The position numbers and the translations under genes are program-made. The notes below the pieces were generated by a model. It saw nothing but the letters and a program-made list of their open reading frames with translations, searched no databases and had not been told where the DNA came from. DNA of 64,000 nucleotides from Salminus brasiliensis. Taxonomy: Eukaryota; Chordata; Actinopteri; Characiformes; Bryconidae. Of the stretch, positions 10,681 through 22,371 are shown one piece after another (within the stretch, counting starts at the first letter, position 1; each line of letters starts with the position of its first letter). The stretch lies in contig NC_132900.1 in the NCBI RefSeq assembly GCF_030463535.1, positions 30,093,721 through 30,157,720 on the forward strand, given 5' to 3'.

Positions 10681-13600
10681 GTGAGACGCTTAGCCTCTCT
10701 CGCACACCACAGGGTCAGCAGCAGTCCCCTTACTTCCACTGGAAGTCCACTGAAGTATTTGGACAGGACAAGGACAAGGAATAGCCACTGGGGTCACCAT
10801 AGGATTTTGCAGATTGGTCAAAACAGTGGCAAGAAATGACATATTTGCAGTAAAACTGCTGATTATCTATGTAATATGTCTCTTTATAAAGTGTTTGTAT
10901 TAGTATTCAACTTATTCCGAGGCTTTATTATTAAATAGTTCATTAAAAAGTTAATTTGTTCGTTTGAAAATGTAATAAATACATTCTCTACAGAAAACAA
11001 ACTCAAATATGTCATTTTCCGCAAATCTAATCACTGCTTTTATTCACTTTCTGAATCTACAGTTCGATAAAGGACATATAAAAGGTGCCATTACTTTTAC
11101 ATGTTATGTACATTATGTTAAAATATGCTAATCTACATTAATGTGCATTAAAACATGCAGAAGTGTGTTTCCTTTTGGAGTTTCATAGAAAATCAACAAA
11201 AACATTCATTCCATTTGACTGGGGGTGTCCAAACTTTTGCATACAGTTTTAGCTAGGTCTAACTAAAGGCATTTCATTGAACTCCTTCAACCCCTTACAT
11301 GCGCCTGAACTTCAGTTCTTCATCCCTAAATAACTGCATCAATAACATCAGTTTTGTAGACCCTAAAATAGAGCCCTGTGGGACTCCCCAGCATCTGCTA
11401 TACTGTTTGCAAATTATGTATACTAGTTCCTGCGTTAATTACAGGATCAATAGCGGAATAATAAACGTTGGGTTCAGCAGGTTAAGCGGTTGAAGGGTAA
11501 TCAGCTGTACCTCTGTTACCGGTTGTGTTTTAGGTACAACAGTCTCACAGCGATACGGGAAAACGAGCTGTCAGGGCTGACGAGCTTGGAACTGTTGATG
11601 CTGCACAGTAACATCATCCAAACCATTGAAGGCAGGGCGTTCCACAGTCTAAAGGCCCTCCAGGTAAGGAATGTTGTCTGTTCTCACAAAAAGAATTGCA
11701 CTGCATAATGAAGGAACCTGGATACGCTGAGATGATGATGATGTGATGGGAGGAATACCTGCTCAACAGCTGTTCAGCACAGCAGCTGTGATCCAGTAGA
11801 CTGAAGCTAAGGGTTAAATATTTGATTGGTGATTAGTATAAATCAGGGGTGGGGAACCGAGGGCCGGAGTCCAGTGTGGTTTGCTGAGTTCTCTACTCTA
11901 ACACACCTAATAAACCTGGCAATTAGCAGGTGAGTTGATTCAGGTGTGCTTAAGTAGGAAAAGCAGAAGACTGCAGGAATTCGAGAGTTCCTCAACCCCG
12001 CTCTAGAGGAATGGTCATGTAAGTCATGTGAACTCTTAAGGGTGGGCATTCTGATGATGTGATAGTGTGATGTAAAGTGTATCATATGTGTATCATATTT
12101 TTTTACTACAAAAATGGCTCGGGTTCTTCTATGGCATCATGTAAAGAACCTTTTGTAGGAGGGTAGCCAGCTGCTGCTGTCTCCAGGCTCTTGCGATGGC
12201 CTCACACTTAGAGTCTTAATGTGTAAGAAGAGTTCAGAAGGTCAGCGTCTGAAATGGTCAGTGAAAAGGGTTGAGTACTAAAATGAATGTCTAATTTAAC
12301 TGGATTAAAGCGGAGGTTGGTTTTGAAGGATCTCATGAACTTCAATGTAAATGTTTGAATGGTTTTAATGTTTAGTTTGATTCTGTTTCTTCTAAAACTG
12401 TTTCATGTTGGTTCCCATCGCATGAATTCAACTGAATTTTGGTAAATTTAAAGAAAAATGGCGTTGTTTATGATCTAGTCTAGGCTACAATTGGCTTAAA
12501 TAAGAAAACAATAATGGATATCTTAAGAAGATCTTAGGGAAATTATTTTTGAGAACTTTTGAGAAGATTGTCCTAGTTTTCATAAGATTATTCGCAAGTT
12601 TCTTCTCAGGAACCTATGAATTTGTGAATCCAACCCAAGGCATAAACAGAGTCTTCAAGCATCATGATGTTCTAGTTTCACCAGGTCTTCCACTCTGTTA
12701 TCATCTAGAATGTCTGAATGGACCAAAATGCTCTGAACTATTCTTCTACACATTATCTAGTACTTTTAAACAGGCCGCCCTGGTCGTTTCTTTGTCTAGG
12801 TGCTAAAAATGAGTTACAACCGAGTGAAGGAGCTGCAGAAGGAGACGTTTCAAGGCCTGGATAATTTACTGCGTCTCCATATGGACCATAATCGCATTGA
12901 ATTCATCCATCCAGAAGCCTTCTATGGTCTGACGTCCCTACAGCTGGTGCATCTGGAGGGCAACCTGCTCCAACAACTTCATCCAGACACTTTTGTGACC
13001 CTGAGGCACAGCCAGATTTTCAAATTTTCCTCCGTCAAGACCATCTTTCTGTCTGATAATGCCTTGACCACTCTGCCCGCTACCGTGTTCTCTGGCTGCT
13101 ACCAGCTAGAGAATCTGTTTCTTAATGGAAACCCATGGTCATGTGACTGCCGGATGGACTGGTTTGCAGTGTGGATGAAGAAGAACCCAGGTATGTATGG
13201 TAGGGTGCTTTCACTTGTAAGCTTCAAGCTGCTTGTTTGGTGGTAATGTCATGGCTGGTAATGTGGCCTAGGAATCTGAGGAAATGCTTCAATGGCTGAA
13301 CGGCAACAAATACTCACAGCTGTGTTCCAAAATGTATTGTTGTAGAAGTATAGAGACAGTTACTGCAGCAAAGGAAGACCAGACTCCTAATTATTACCCT
13401 TGATTTCAACTGCAGAAGCTCTAGAGCAGCAGGTGTCTATAAACTTTTGTATTAAGCCAAGTCCTGGACTGTATTTTCCTTTTAGCCTTACCTCTTGTAT
13501 GGGAAACCAGCTGATTAGACTGTATTTAAGAGAACTACATTGAAAATGACGATGCTTATTGACAGAATGGTGTATTTACAGGTGTCCTGAAATGCAAAAG

Positions 13601-16600
13601 AGACAAAAAGTTTGCTGGAGAGCAGCTCTGCCCCATCTGCGAATCTCCAACTCCCTCCAGAGGCAAACATCTCACCCATCTGGCAAGTGATGCATTCACA
13701 TGTTTCAAGCCATGGATTTACCCCCATTTGAAACAGAAGAACTTCACTATGGACGACAGCAGCTACACTCCCGTTTTTCCCAAGGACTTCATTGCGCCAA
13801 TTGGGATGATCGAAATGAACGTTACAGACCAGTTCCACAACGCTGCTAAAATAGCATGTGTTGTACAGAGACCATCAGGACTGGAGAACCTGAACTTAAC
13901 CCGAGGAGTGAAGGGTGAAGACGTCACAACGCTCACTGCTTCTGTGGCCACATCGCTCATTTGTAATATCGACTATGAGCATATCCGTCAGCTGTGGAGC
14001 ATTTTGGCCACGTACAGTGATTCTCCGATGGTACTTGAGAGGGGGCTACTCCTCACCATGCCTCCAGAGATGACCTACAAATACAAGCAAGCCAGGCCAC
14101 GTAGCGATGAAATCTACACCGAGATCGAGGCGGAGATTAAGGCAAATCCTGCATGGTTAATGCAAGATGTTGTTAGCTTACAGCTGGACCGCACCACGAC
14201 CACATATTCAACCCTCCATATCAAATATTCATCCAAAGTTGAAATGAACATTGAAAGTAATAAAGTAAGAAGAGACCAGTATAGCTGGACTACGATCAAA
14301 AGGGACAACCAGACCACGACAGAGTCTTCAGTTCTGTCTGGTGGGGTGGCTGAACTGAATTGTCAAACCCATGGTCATCCTAAACCCTCTGTAGAGTGGA
14401 TATTACCAGATGGAAGCAAGGTTCGGGCGCCGTATACCAGCGAGGACCGACGGATTGTAATATCAGACAATGGGAAGCTTACCTTAAGAGCAGCAGACAT
14501 GTCTGATGCTGGTGTCTACCGCTGTATATCAACGAACTATCTGGATGCGGACGTACTGTCCTTCAGAGTCACTGTGTTGTCCCCAGATGTTGAGGAGGAG
14601 GACGTCAATGGGGTACAGCTTTCACGTTCGGTGGGCGACAGCTTATTTCTGGATTGTGAAGCAACAGCTAGCCCACAGGCCTCTGTTCAGTGGATCCTAC
14701 CGGACCACACTGTAATGGTCAGGTCCTACGGAAACAAAAAGCTCTACCAAAACGGCACTTTGGGAATATATGGACTGACAGAAAGGGACAGGGGATTTTA
14801 CCGATGTTTAACTGCTAATCATCTCGGGGTAGATTTGTTAGTCTCCCTGGTAACCATTTCGAATAATGGCTCAAAAAGGGTAAGGCTGCCCGATTTTGAA
14901 GGATCTGGTGAAGATGTACAGCCAAGCGCAGAAGAGAAACAGAGTCCTGAGAGTGAAGATCTTTCCAGGGTACGCCAGGAATCAAGGACGCTTACCTCAG
15001 ACAGACCATATCCTAGGCTCAGGCCCTCTCTTCGTAGGGTACCGACAAATAGACATGGTGGTGGGAGGCGCACTGGGTGGACCAGAAGGGTGTTTGACAA
15101 AGGATCTAGGAAGGTAGACCCTGAGAAACTGGCAGATTTCATCAAGAGGTCTCAAAACAATAAACTAGGAAAAGACAAATCAAAAGCTGATGAAGGGCTC
15201 GCTGTTGACGATGAGACCGGTTCTGGCAATGAACTGCCTGAAGGTGACCTTTTCATTCCAAGTCGAGACATAACGGTCACAGAAAATCCAGAAAATAATT
15301 ATGGGAATGTTGTGACCACCAGAGACCCACCTGAAAACAATCAGGACAGTCCCGCTACGATGGCCGACCCAAGCAATTTTCTGACAACGGTAGAAAACGT
15401 GAACCCAATGACAACAGGTTCATACTCCTACACCGATGCCACCCCAATGCAAGCCAGCGTCACCCTTAGAAACCATGAAATCCAAAGTGATGAGACGACA
15501 CCCTTTATTGATTATATGGTGAGCACTAGCAACAGCAAATTGGACAGTGCTGAAATGAGCACAATCAAGCCTCTTCAACCAGTTACTTTGACATTTACAG
15601 TCACCGAGAAAATGGACGAAACGGAACTTCAGTTTTCTGGGGATACGTCTGAGACAGGGGTAATTCCTGTGTTTGCTGGCATGAACCCTGCAGTACACAC
15701 CTCCACAGATCACGAAAGCCAGACCACTTTTACAGCAGTCACAACCACAGAAAGAGAACAAGATGAGATCACGTTTCATACCACTCAGAAAATCAAGTCT
15801 CCTCGTCTTCCTCCTGGATCCACCATCATCTCCCACCAGCAGATACACATCATTCCTCCCGACAAAAAGGATAGGAGACCAGGAAGGAGACGTAACTTCT
15901 CAAGCAGACGCAGAATCATTCGGCCAAACAAAATCACAGACATACAGTCGTTGCTGGATAAATTCAAAAGGCCCTCTGTGAAGCTTGAGGGCAATGTCAC
16001 GGTTCCATACGCAGTGGAGCTGACGACAGACTGTGGACGGTGTGGAGGTCTGTCTACTGTCAAATCCACAGCAGCAGTGGAACCAACAGTTGTCACTCCA
16101 GCTAGCAGTGCTGTGCCAACTCCGTCCTTGAAAACGACGGAAAAACCAATCACTACAACACTAAGCACACCACTTGTTACTTCCTCGAAGATTTACACAA
16201 AGTCAAATTCAATCAAAGCCGAGGAACAATCAAAGTCGAAAGCTTCCAGTGAACACATCACATCTGCACATGCTCCTCAGCAAAAGCCAACTCAAGATCC
16301 CTTGAAAATCTCAAGCACTGTTACAGCTACGACCACAACCACCAAGTCTTCGAAGGTCATACGAGGAAAGATACCATGGCACAGGTTATTTGGAGGCAAA
16401 GGAAGTCAGAGGGAAATCCTTAACAGGCTTAGAAAACCTGCCAAACCCTCCACTACAACACAGAGCACCACACCAGCTTTAGCCATGACCACAACACCAC
16501 CATCAAGGGTCGTAACTACCTTACCTACTGCAGAAACAATAGCAGCACCAATGACGGCCTCTCCTCCAGTGGCACAAAAGAATCAAGACAATTCAGAGAC

Positions 16601-19600
16601 ATCCTCTGACGACTTCTCAGGTTCTTCATCCTTCATAGAATCTCCGACGTCTCACGAAGTGATTACTTCTTTAACAACTGCCCCTCCATCCAACAGCTAC
16701 CCTAAAACAGCTGCACCGCACAGGCCTGTAGTTACACCTACATACGGATCCAGGCTGTCCACAGCGACAGAATCCCAGGTTACTCCAATTCTGCCAGCCC
16801 CACCAACAGCTAGAACTACATCCAAGGAAGATACCTTTGAGTCAAGTTCCTCCGGCTCTGGCCCAAGGGAGTCTGGACGTTTGGCTGGCAGATCTTGGAG
16901 AAATCGAAAGCCAGGTTTCCATAGGCGTCATTTCAGAGGAAGAAGGCCAATGAAGAAAACAACCACACAAGCTCCAACTACCAAATTTACTACATTGGGA
17001 TCCACCTCTGCAGCACCGCAACCAGAGTCCAGAGTGGATAGGCCTTTGCATACACCTATTCGAGAGGTAGAGAGATCCAAACCATCTGGTAGAAAAACAA
17101 ATGAAGGTGAAGAAAGGGCCAACCAAGCCAAAACCACCATCCTCCCGAAAACCTATTCAACAACCGCTGAACCTGCAGCGACCTATCCAACTTCCTATAG
17201 GACCACTAACACACCAAGGCCGTACACCACACCACAGTCCCAAATAATCCACAGCAAACCAAGAGGAGAACATGGAAGGTATCAGACCCAGAGACCTGTG
17301 ATTAGAAGAGTGCGACCAAAAGCACCAGACAATAAACGCAGGGGCCGTTTCAAACAACCCAAAGCGACGGCTTCATTCGCAAAGGACAAGGACAGATCCA
17401 AGGAGACGACAAGTGCTGGGACAACAATAAGGTTCGACACGGTAACTGTTCTCACCGCAGAAGAAAGCTACAAGAGCACTTCAGTACCGTACAGCAGTGA
17501 CAATACCAATGGCCTTTCAGAGACGTATGATCACACTACAGGGTATGACGCTACATCATCAAATACCCTCGGCTTTGAGTCGACGACAAACGACATGACC
17601 TCCAAGCCAAGGATTGTTGGTGGAAATGCAGCCAGTTTTACAGTTGACTCCAATTCTGATGCTTTCCTGACTTGTGAGACTACAGGAAGCCCTGAACCTG
17701 CCATCAGCTGGAAAAGAGTGTCCTCCAGTACAGGTATCCAACATACACTGCAATTTCTTTGAATGATAAAGGATTCAAATTAAAAAAGCACAAATATAGA
17801 TTTATATATACAAATACACAAAAAGTTTGTGGACACCTTTTCTAATGAATGCAAGAGAATAGGACTCTCTGAAGCAGATAAACATGAACCTAAAGGCAGC
17901 CGTGGACTAGAGGGGTGTAAAGCCCCCCAGCAGAATTGAGCTGTGGATCAGTAGAACGAACTGTGTTCTCTAGAATGATGGAGGATTCTCTATCCAATAC
18001 TTTTGGGATGAGTCTGGGTAGTCATCATCCTGACCTCCTAAGCACTCTTGTCACTTATGTTAATCAAATTCTCACAGCAATGCTTCTCCAACATCTAGTA
18101 GAAAGCCATTTTCCCTGGACAGTAGAGACAGTTACTCCAACAGAAGCAGGATCAACTAGTTTTAAGAAACAAGAAATGAGCAGGTGTCCCAATACTTTTG
18201 TCCAGTGTATTTCATTTTTTAGCTTTTGACAAATTATGACTCTGGCAGCAGTTCCTTTTTCCTTCTCCTGTAAAGTTGCTGTTTGGGAGATTCAAGATTT
18301 TACGTGGCAGCGTCAATATACAAATATACAGTATATTATTTTCAATTAAAAACTTTTTATATTCACAGAATCACATTCCGCTGTATGTAGCAGGCCTGGG
18401 AGGTCTTCAGTTTACCAAAACATTTGTCTATGCATTGATTACATATTTCATTTTTTTGTCTCTGTTTGATTTTAGGCAGTACCTTAACCATTAAAGGCAA
18501 AATGGGCAAATTCCAAGTATTCGGAAATGGAACGCTATTGATCCAGAATGCCAACGCCAAAGACCGTGGCCAGTACCTCTGCCTGGCTGAGAACGATTAT
18601 GGCTCGGACAAACTCTTGGTCACGCTGTCGGTGCTGGCTTACCCCTCACGCATAATCGAACCCAAAGTGAGAGAGATTAAGGTCCACTCTGGGAAAACTG
18701 TTGAGATGAACTGCAAGACAGAGGGCAGACCAGTGCCTGTGGTGTCGTGGATTCTAGCGAACCGAACTCAACTCCGGGGTCAAAACAATGAGCACAGTAG
18801 AGTAAAAGTCACCCCAGAGGGTACTCTGGTTATCCAGCAGGTATCAACGTATGACCGAGGACTCTATAAGTGCATTGCTAGTAATCCAGCTGGTGTAGAC
18901 ACTGCCACGGTACGACTGCACGTGGTGGCAGCACCTCCTGACATCTTGGAGGAGAAGCGGCAGCTCATGAGGGCGGATGCTGGGCAGAGCGTGTGGATTC
19001 CGTGTACAGTGCAAGGAGACCCGCAGCCCACCGTACATTGGGTTTTGTTTGATGGGACCATTGTAAGGCACCATTACTCTGACTACAGAGCATCTGCTTT
19101 TCAGAACGGTACCCTCCTCTTGAAAAACCTGGACGTTTCTCATAGTGGGAAATACGAATGCATTGCTACAAGCTCCACAGGGTCAGAGCGGCGCGTGGTT
19201 ACTCTGTCTGTGGAGAAAACAGACAGCGCCCCCCAAATTACCGAGATATCAGACCGGAGAACAGAGCTGATGTATGGTGATCAACTTCAGCTGAATTGCT
19301 CTGCGACTGGAAATCCCAAACCTCGGATTATTTGGAGGCTTCCCTCCAAAGCCCTCGTGGATCAGTGGCACAGGTAAACAACCAGATACTTTCTTTTCCA
19401 TTCTCTCTCACTCTTACACAATAACACAGCTGATACGCTATGTGTCCAAATGTTTGTGGACACCCCTTTTTTAATGCACACACACATACATACACAGCTT
19501 GTCTAGTCTTGGTAAAGAAGTGTTGTCAATAGAATAGGACTCTCTGGAGCAGGTAAACACTATGACCCTATTGGCACCATGCTGCCTAATGCCAGGCGTG

Positions 19601-22371
19601 GGCTAGTTGAAGGGTATTAAGCCCCCCAGCAATTGAGCTGTGGAGCAGTGGAAGAACTGTGTTCTCTGGAATGATGGTGGTGGAACTCCATCCAGTACTT
19701 TTGGGTTGAGTTGGGGAGTTGATTTAGAATCAGGAGGGGTGGTGATAATGTTTTCTACAGAGCTTCAATCACAGCTGCGTTTAATCTAAAGTATGCAAGT
19801 CAATGAAGTCAACAACAAGCCACATCTTGCAGTGAAGTGTCTTCAATGCAACAGAAGACGCCTCAGCTAATGCTCCTATGTTTTATTAATTAGCTGTGCT
19901 GCACACTTGGCAAAATCTGAAGGAAAGCAAGAAGATACACTATATGTCCAAATGTTTGTGGACACCCCTTCTAATGATGAATGCATTCAGCTTCTTTAAG
20001 TTGCACCCAGCACAGAGCTTGCCTAGTCCCTGTAGAAAAGTACTAGCACTCTCTGGAGCAGATAAACATGAACCTATTGGCATCATCATGCCACGAATGC
20101 CAGGTGTGGACTAGAAGGGTTTACACCTAACCAGCATTGAGCTTTGGAGCAGTGGCACAGGCTGACCTCACCTATGATCTTGCCAATGAATGCAAAATAG
20201 CAATCAAATACTCACAGCAATGTTCCTTCAAAATCGAGTAGAAACAGTTACAGTAACTCCAACAAAAGCAGGAGAAACTCTCTTTACTCTTGATGTTAGA
20301 ACCAATGCTTGAGCAAGTGTCCAGATACATTTGTCCAAATAGTGTAGAATAGCTGGACATTTATCAAAATAAAAAGACAAAGTATTTTATGACCAAAGTA
20401 ATCAAATCATCCCAAAATCAAAACTGGTCTTCATTCCATCATTGCTTTCATTCCAGGATGGGCAGCCGTATCCAGGTGCTGAAGAATGGCACACTTGTCA
20501 TCGACTCAGTCAGCGAGAAGGATGCTGGGGACTACCTTTGCGTTGCACGCAGCAAGGTTGGAGATGATCTGCAGCTGATGAAGGTCTCTGTGTCCATGAA
20601 ACCAGCTAAAATCGAACTGAAGGATGTTGGCAAGAAGCAGGTGCCTTACGGCAAGGACCTAAAGGTAGACTGCAAGGCCTCCGGTGCCCCCATGCCAGAG
20701 ATTTCATGGGGCTTACCGGATGGTACCTTAGTGAACAGTGCCCTTCAAGCGGATGGCAGCAGAGGAGGTCGATCCAAGCGCTACGTCTTGTTTGACAACG
20801 GGACGCTGTACCTGAACAGGGTAGGGATGGACGAAGAGGGCGACTACACATGCTATGCAGAGAACACACTGGGCAAAGATGAAATGCATGTCCACATCAC
20901 TGTGGTGACGGCTGCGCCTCGGATTCACCCTCCAAGGCTCACCTATGCCAAAGTTAGGCCGGGAGGGAACATCCGCTTTGACTGTGAAGCCATTGGAGAA
21001 CCCAAACCCAAGATCCTGTGGATGCTACCATCCAGTGACATGATTGCTGCATCAAATGAACGATACTTGATGCACGTCAACGGATCTCTGGATATCCGTG
21101 ATGTTAAGTTATCTGACACCGGAGAGTATATCTGCATGGCCCGCAATAGTGCAGGTGATGAGAGCAAGGTGTACAAGTTGGACATTGACGGCAATCCACC
21201 TGTCATCAATGGCTATTACCAAAACAGGACAGTGGTGAAGGATACAGCAGCGAAGTACTCTAGAAAGCTAATAGACTGCAAGGCAAAAGGGGACCCACCT
21301 CCAAAGATCACGTGGATAATGCCAGACAACATCTTTCTCCCAGCTCCTTACTACGGGAGCAGGATTAATGTCCATTACAACGGGACTCTCGAGATCCGCA
21401 ATGTTAGACCTACAGACACAGCGGAGTTCATCTGCATGGCCCGGAATGACGGTGGGGAAGCCGTCATGGTGGTACAGCTGGAGGTAACCAGCCAGCTCAT
21501 GAGACCCATCTTCAAAAACCCTTTCAACGAGAGGTTGGTGACTCGACTGGGGAAAACTACCCTACTCAACTGTTCCGCTGATGGACAGCCACCACCAGAT
21601 ATTATCTGGACCTTACCCAATGGTACTCAGTTTATTGCAGGGCCTACCAGGGATTCTCAGTATCACCTGGGCAAGGATGGCACCCTTGTCATCTATAACC
21701 CAAGCAAAGAGGATTCAGGAAGGTATCGCTGTGCTGCCAAGAATAAGGTCGGCTACATTGAGAAGCTGATTGTCTTAGAGGTTGGGCAAAAGCCTTACAT
21801 TCTAACACGCCCAAGGGGGATTATCCGCAGTATGGCTGGGGAACCTCTTTTCCTTCACTGTCTTGCTGATGGCAGCCCTCGCCCCAGCATCATTTGGTCT
21901 ATTCCAGGCGGTCATGTCTTGAGCCGTCCTCAGTCTTCTGGTCGCTACCAGCTCATGGACAATGGAACTATGGTCATACATCAGACCAAGCTACATGACC
22001 GTGGGAATTATGTATGCCGGGCAAGAAACAATGCAGGTGAGGCCATACTTACGGTACCTGTGGTCATCATTGCGTACCCACCTCGCATCAGTAATGGACC
22101 CCCACCAACTGTGAAGACAATGGCAGGTACTCCATTACATCTTAACTGCATTGCTACTGGAGTACCAAAACCTGAAATTTCCTGGGAGCTGCCTGATCGA
22201 TCGGTTCTGTCCACGGCTGGAAAAGGACGACCTAAGGGCAGTGAGCTACTCCATCCGCAGGGCACACTCATTATCCAGAAGCCCACAGTAGCAGATTCTG
22301 GCCCCTACAAGTGCCTAGCAACTAATTACCTTGGCACAGACTCCAGAACCACCTATATGAGGGTCATATAG
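10493..22371 (+). CDS. igsf10: Immunoglobulin superfamily member 10 (six coding exons)
   Basis: Large secreted LRR-Ig protein, probably extracellular matrix. Coding join: 10493-10680, 11534-11663, 12800-13190, 13582-17733, 18476-19373, 20457-22371, giving 7671 bases plus stop, 2557 residues (human about 2620). Every junction is GT-AG and keeps frame. Order: signal peptide 1-26; LRR N-cap (Cys 27, 31, 33, 41); leucine-rich repeats to about 215; LRR C-cap with the CDC motif (221-223); a conserved linker; Ig1 (Cys 497/551) and Ig2 (595/645); a Thr/Ser/Pro-rich region to about 1575; then Ig3-Ig12, with Cys pairs from 1601/1656 to 2484/2539. The close paralogue MXRA5 has the same layout. The C-terminal wording (NKVGYIEKL, PAPYYGSRI, the final VI) and the P2RY12/13 neighbours favour igsf10. 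Human IGSF10 is linked to GnRH-neuron migration and delayed puberty. Confidence 0.93.
10681..11533 (+). other. igsf10: igsf10 intron 1 (between coding exons)
   Basis: GT...AG intron of 853 bases, phase 2. It includes a fragment GGGGGTGTCCAAACTTTTGC near 11220, the end of a Tc1-like element. Otherwise unremarkable. Confidence 0.85.
11534..11663 (+). CDS. igsf10: igsf10 coding exon 2: leucine-rich repeats
   Basis: Encodes residues 63-106, two LRR units (LTSLELLMLHSN and similar). The acceptor is TTTTAG at 11528-11533 and the donor CAG-GTAAGG. It completes the codon left open by exon 1 and ends exactly between codons. Confidence 0.92.
11664..12799 (+). other. igsf10: igsf10 intron 2
   Basis: GT...AG intron of 1136 bases, phase 0, ending TTTGTCTAG. 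A short stretch near 12110-12160 (GGTTCTTCTATGGCATCATG) resembles the small palindromic element at 54905-55031. Nothing else recognised. Confidence 0.85.
12800..13190 (+). CDS. igsf10: igsf10 coding exon 3: leucine-rich repeats and C-terminal cap
   Basis: Encodes residues 107-236 and one base of codon 237. Several LRR units (MSYNRVKEL, MDHNRIEFI, LEGNLLQQL, LSDNALTTL) lead to NGNPWSCDC, the start of the LRR C-cap. The exon starts straight after the acceptor TTTGTCTAG; it needs no start codon of its own. Confidence 0.93.
13191..13581 (+). other. igsf10: igsf10 intron 3
   Basis: GT...AG intron of 391 bases, phase 1, from GTATGT to TATTTACAG. No repeat recognised. Confidence 0.85.
13582..17733 (+). 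CDS. igsf10: igsf10 coding exon 4: giant exon with Ig1, Ig2 and mucin-like region
   Basis: A single 4152-base exon encoding residues 237-1621. It holds the end of the LRR C-cap (CPIC), a conserved linker (LICNIDYEHI, SPMVLERG), Ig1 (Cys 497/551), Ig2 (Cys 595/645), a long low-complexity region rich in Thr, Ser and Pro with Arg/Lys clusters (for example RRPGRRRNFSSRRR), and the first half of Ig3 (Cys 1601). The frame is open from the acceptor at 13580-13581 to the donor ACAG-GTATCC. Several acidic Ser-Gly sites may carry glycosaminoglycans. Confidence 0.94.
17734..18475 (+). other. igsf10: igsf10 intron 4
   Basis: GT...AG intron of 742 bases, phase 1, splitting Ig3. It holds a family M MITE at 17815-18210. 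The acceptor is GATTTTAG. Confidence 0.85.
17815..18210 (-). mobile_element. Family M MITE in igsf10 intron 4
   Basis: Starts near AAAAGTTTGTGGACACC and ends CAGGTGTCCCAATACTTTTG followed by TCCAGTGTA. The inner landmarks (AGCCCCCCAGCA, CTGGACAGTAGAGACAGTTA) match the other copies. It is non-coding, without transposase. The left terminus is eroded. Confidence 0.8.
18476..19373 (+). CDS. igsf10: igsf10 coding exon 5: Ig3 (second half) to Ig6 (first half)
   Basis: Encodes residues 1621-1919 and part of 1920. It completes Ig3 (Cys 1656), contains Ig4 (1700/1753) and Ig5 (1797/1849), and starts Ig6 (1895). Each domain has the C2-type ending D-x-G-x-Y-x-C and an NGTL strand. Phase 1 in, phase 2 out, matching its neighbours. 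Confidence 0.93.
19434..19735 (-). mobile_element. Family M MITE, truncated copy
   Basis: Begins ATGTGTCCAAATGTTTGTGG and runs to TTTTGGGTTGAGTTGGGGAG. The far half seen in complete copies is absent. Confidence 0.75.
19938..20344 (-). mobile_element. Family M MITE, near-complete copy
   Basis: Starts CACTATATGTCCAAATGTTT and ends TACATTTGTCCAAATAGTG, with TA on both sides (19936-19937 and 20345-20346). It is about 407 bp and serves as the reference for the element's ends. It is non-coding. Confidence 0.85.
20457..22371 (+). CDS. igsf10: igsf10 coding exon 6: Ig6 (second half) to Ig12 and stop
   Basis: Encodes residues 1920-2557: the end of Ig6 (Cys 1948), then Ig7 (1992/2052), Ig8 (2096/2146), Ig9 (2194/2246), Ig10 (2292/2345), Ig11 (2388/2440) and Ig12 (2484/2539). 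It ends TTYMRVI and a TAG stop at 22369-22371. There is no membrane segment or GPI signal, which supports secretion. The acceptor is TTTCATTCCAG. Confidence 0.94.

Larger units (their letters stand above)
19374..20456 (+). other. igsf10: igsf10 intron 5
   Basis: GT...AG intron of 1083 bases, phase 2, splitting Ig6. It carries two family M MITEs (about 19434-19735 and 19938-20344), which together make up about two thirds of the intron. Confidence 0.85.

Noticed and set aside
13728-17762. Exon 4 as a separate single-exon gene of 1344 codons
   Set aside because: The frame starts with TTG, not ATG, lacks a signal peptide, and joins in frame to exons on both sides. Its last eight codons are intronic.
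10493-22371. The LRR-Ig gene as mxra5 rather than igsf10
   Set aside because: MXRA5 has the same domain order, but the C-terminal Ig wording (NKVGYIEKL, the ending VI), the linker and the P2RY12/P2RY13 neighbours all fit IGSF10 better.
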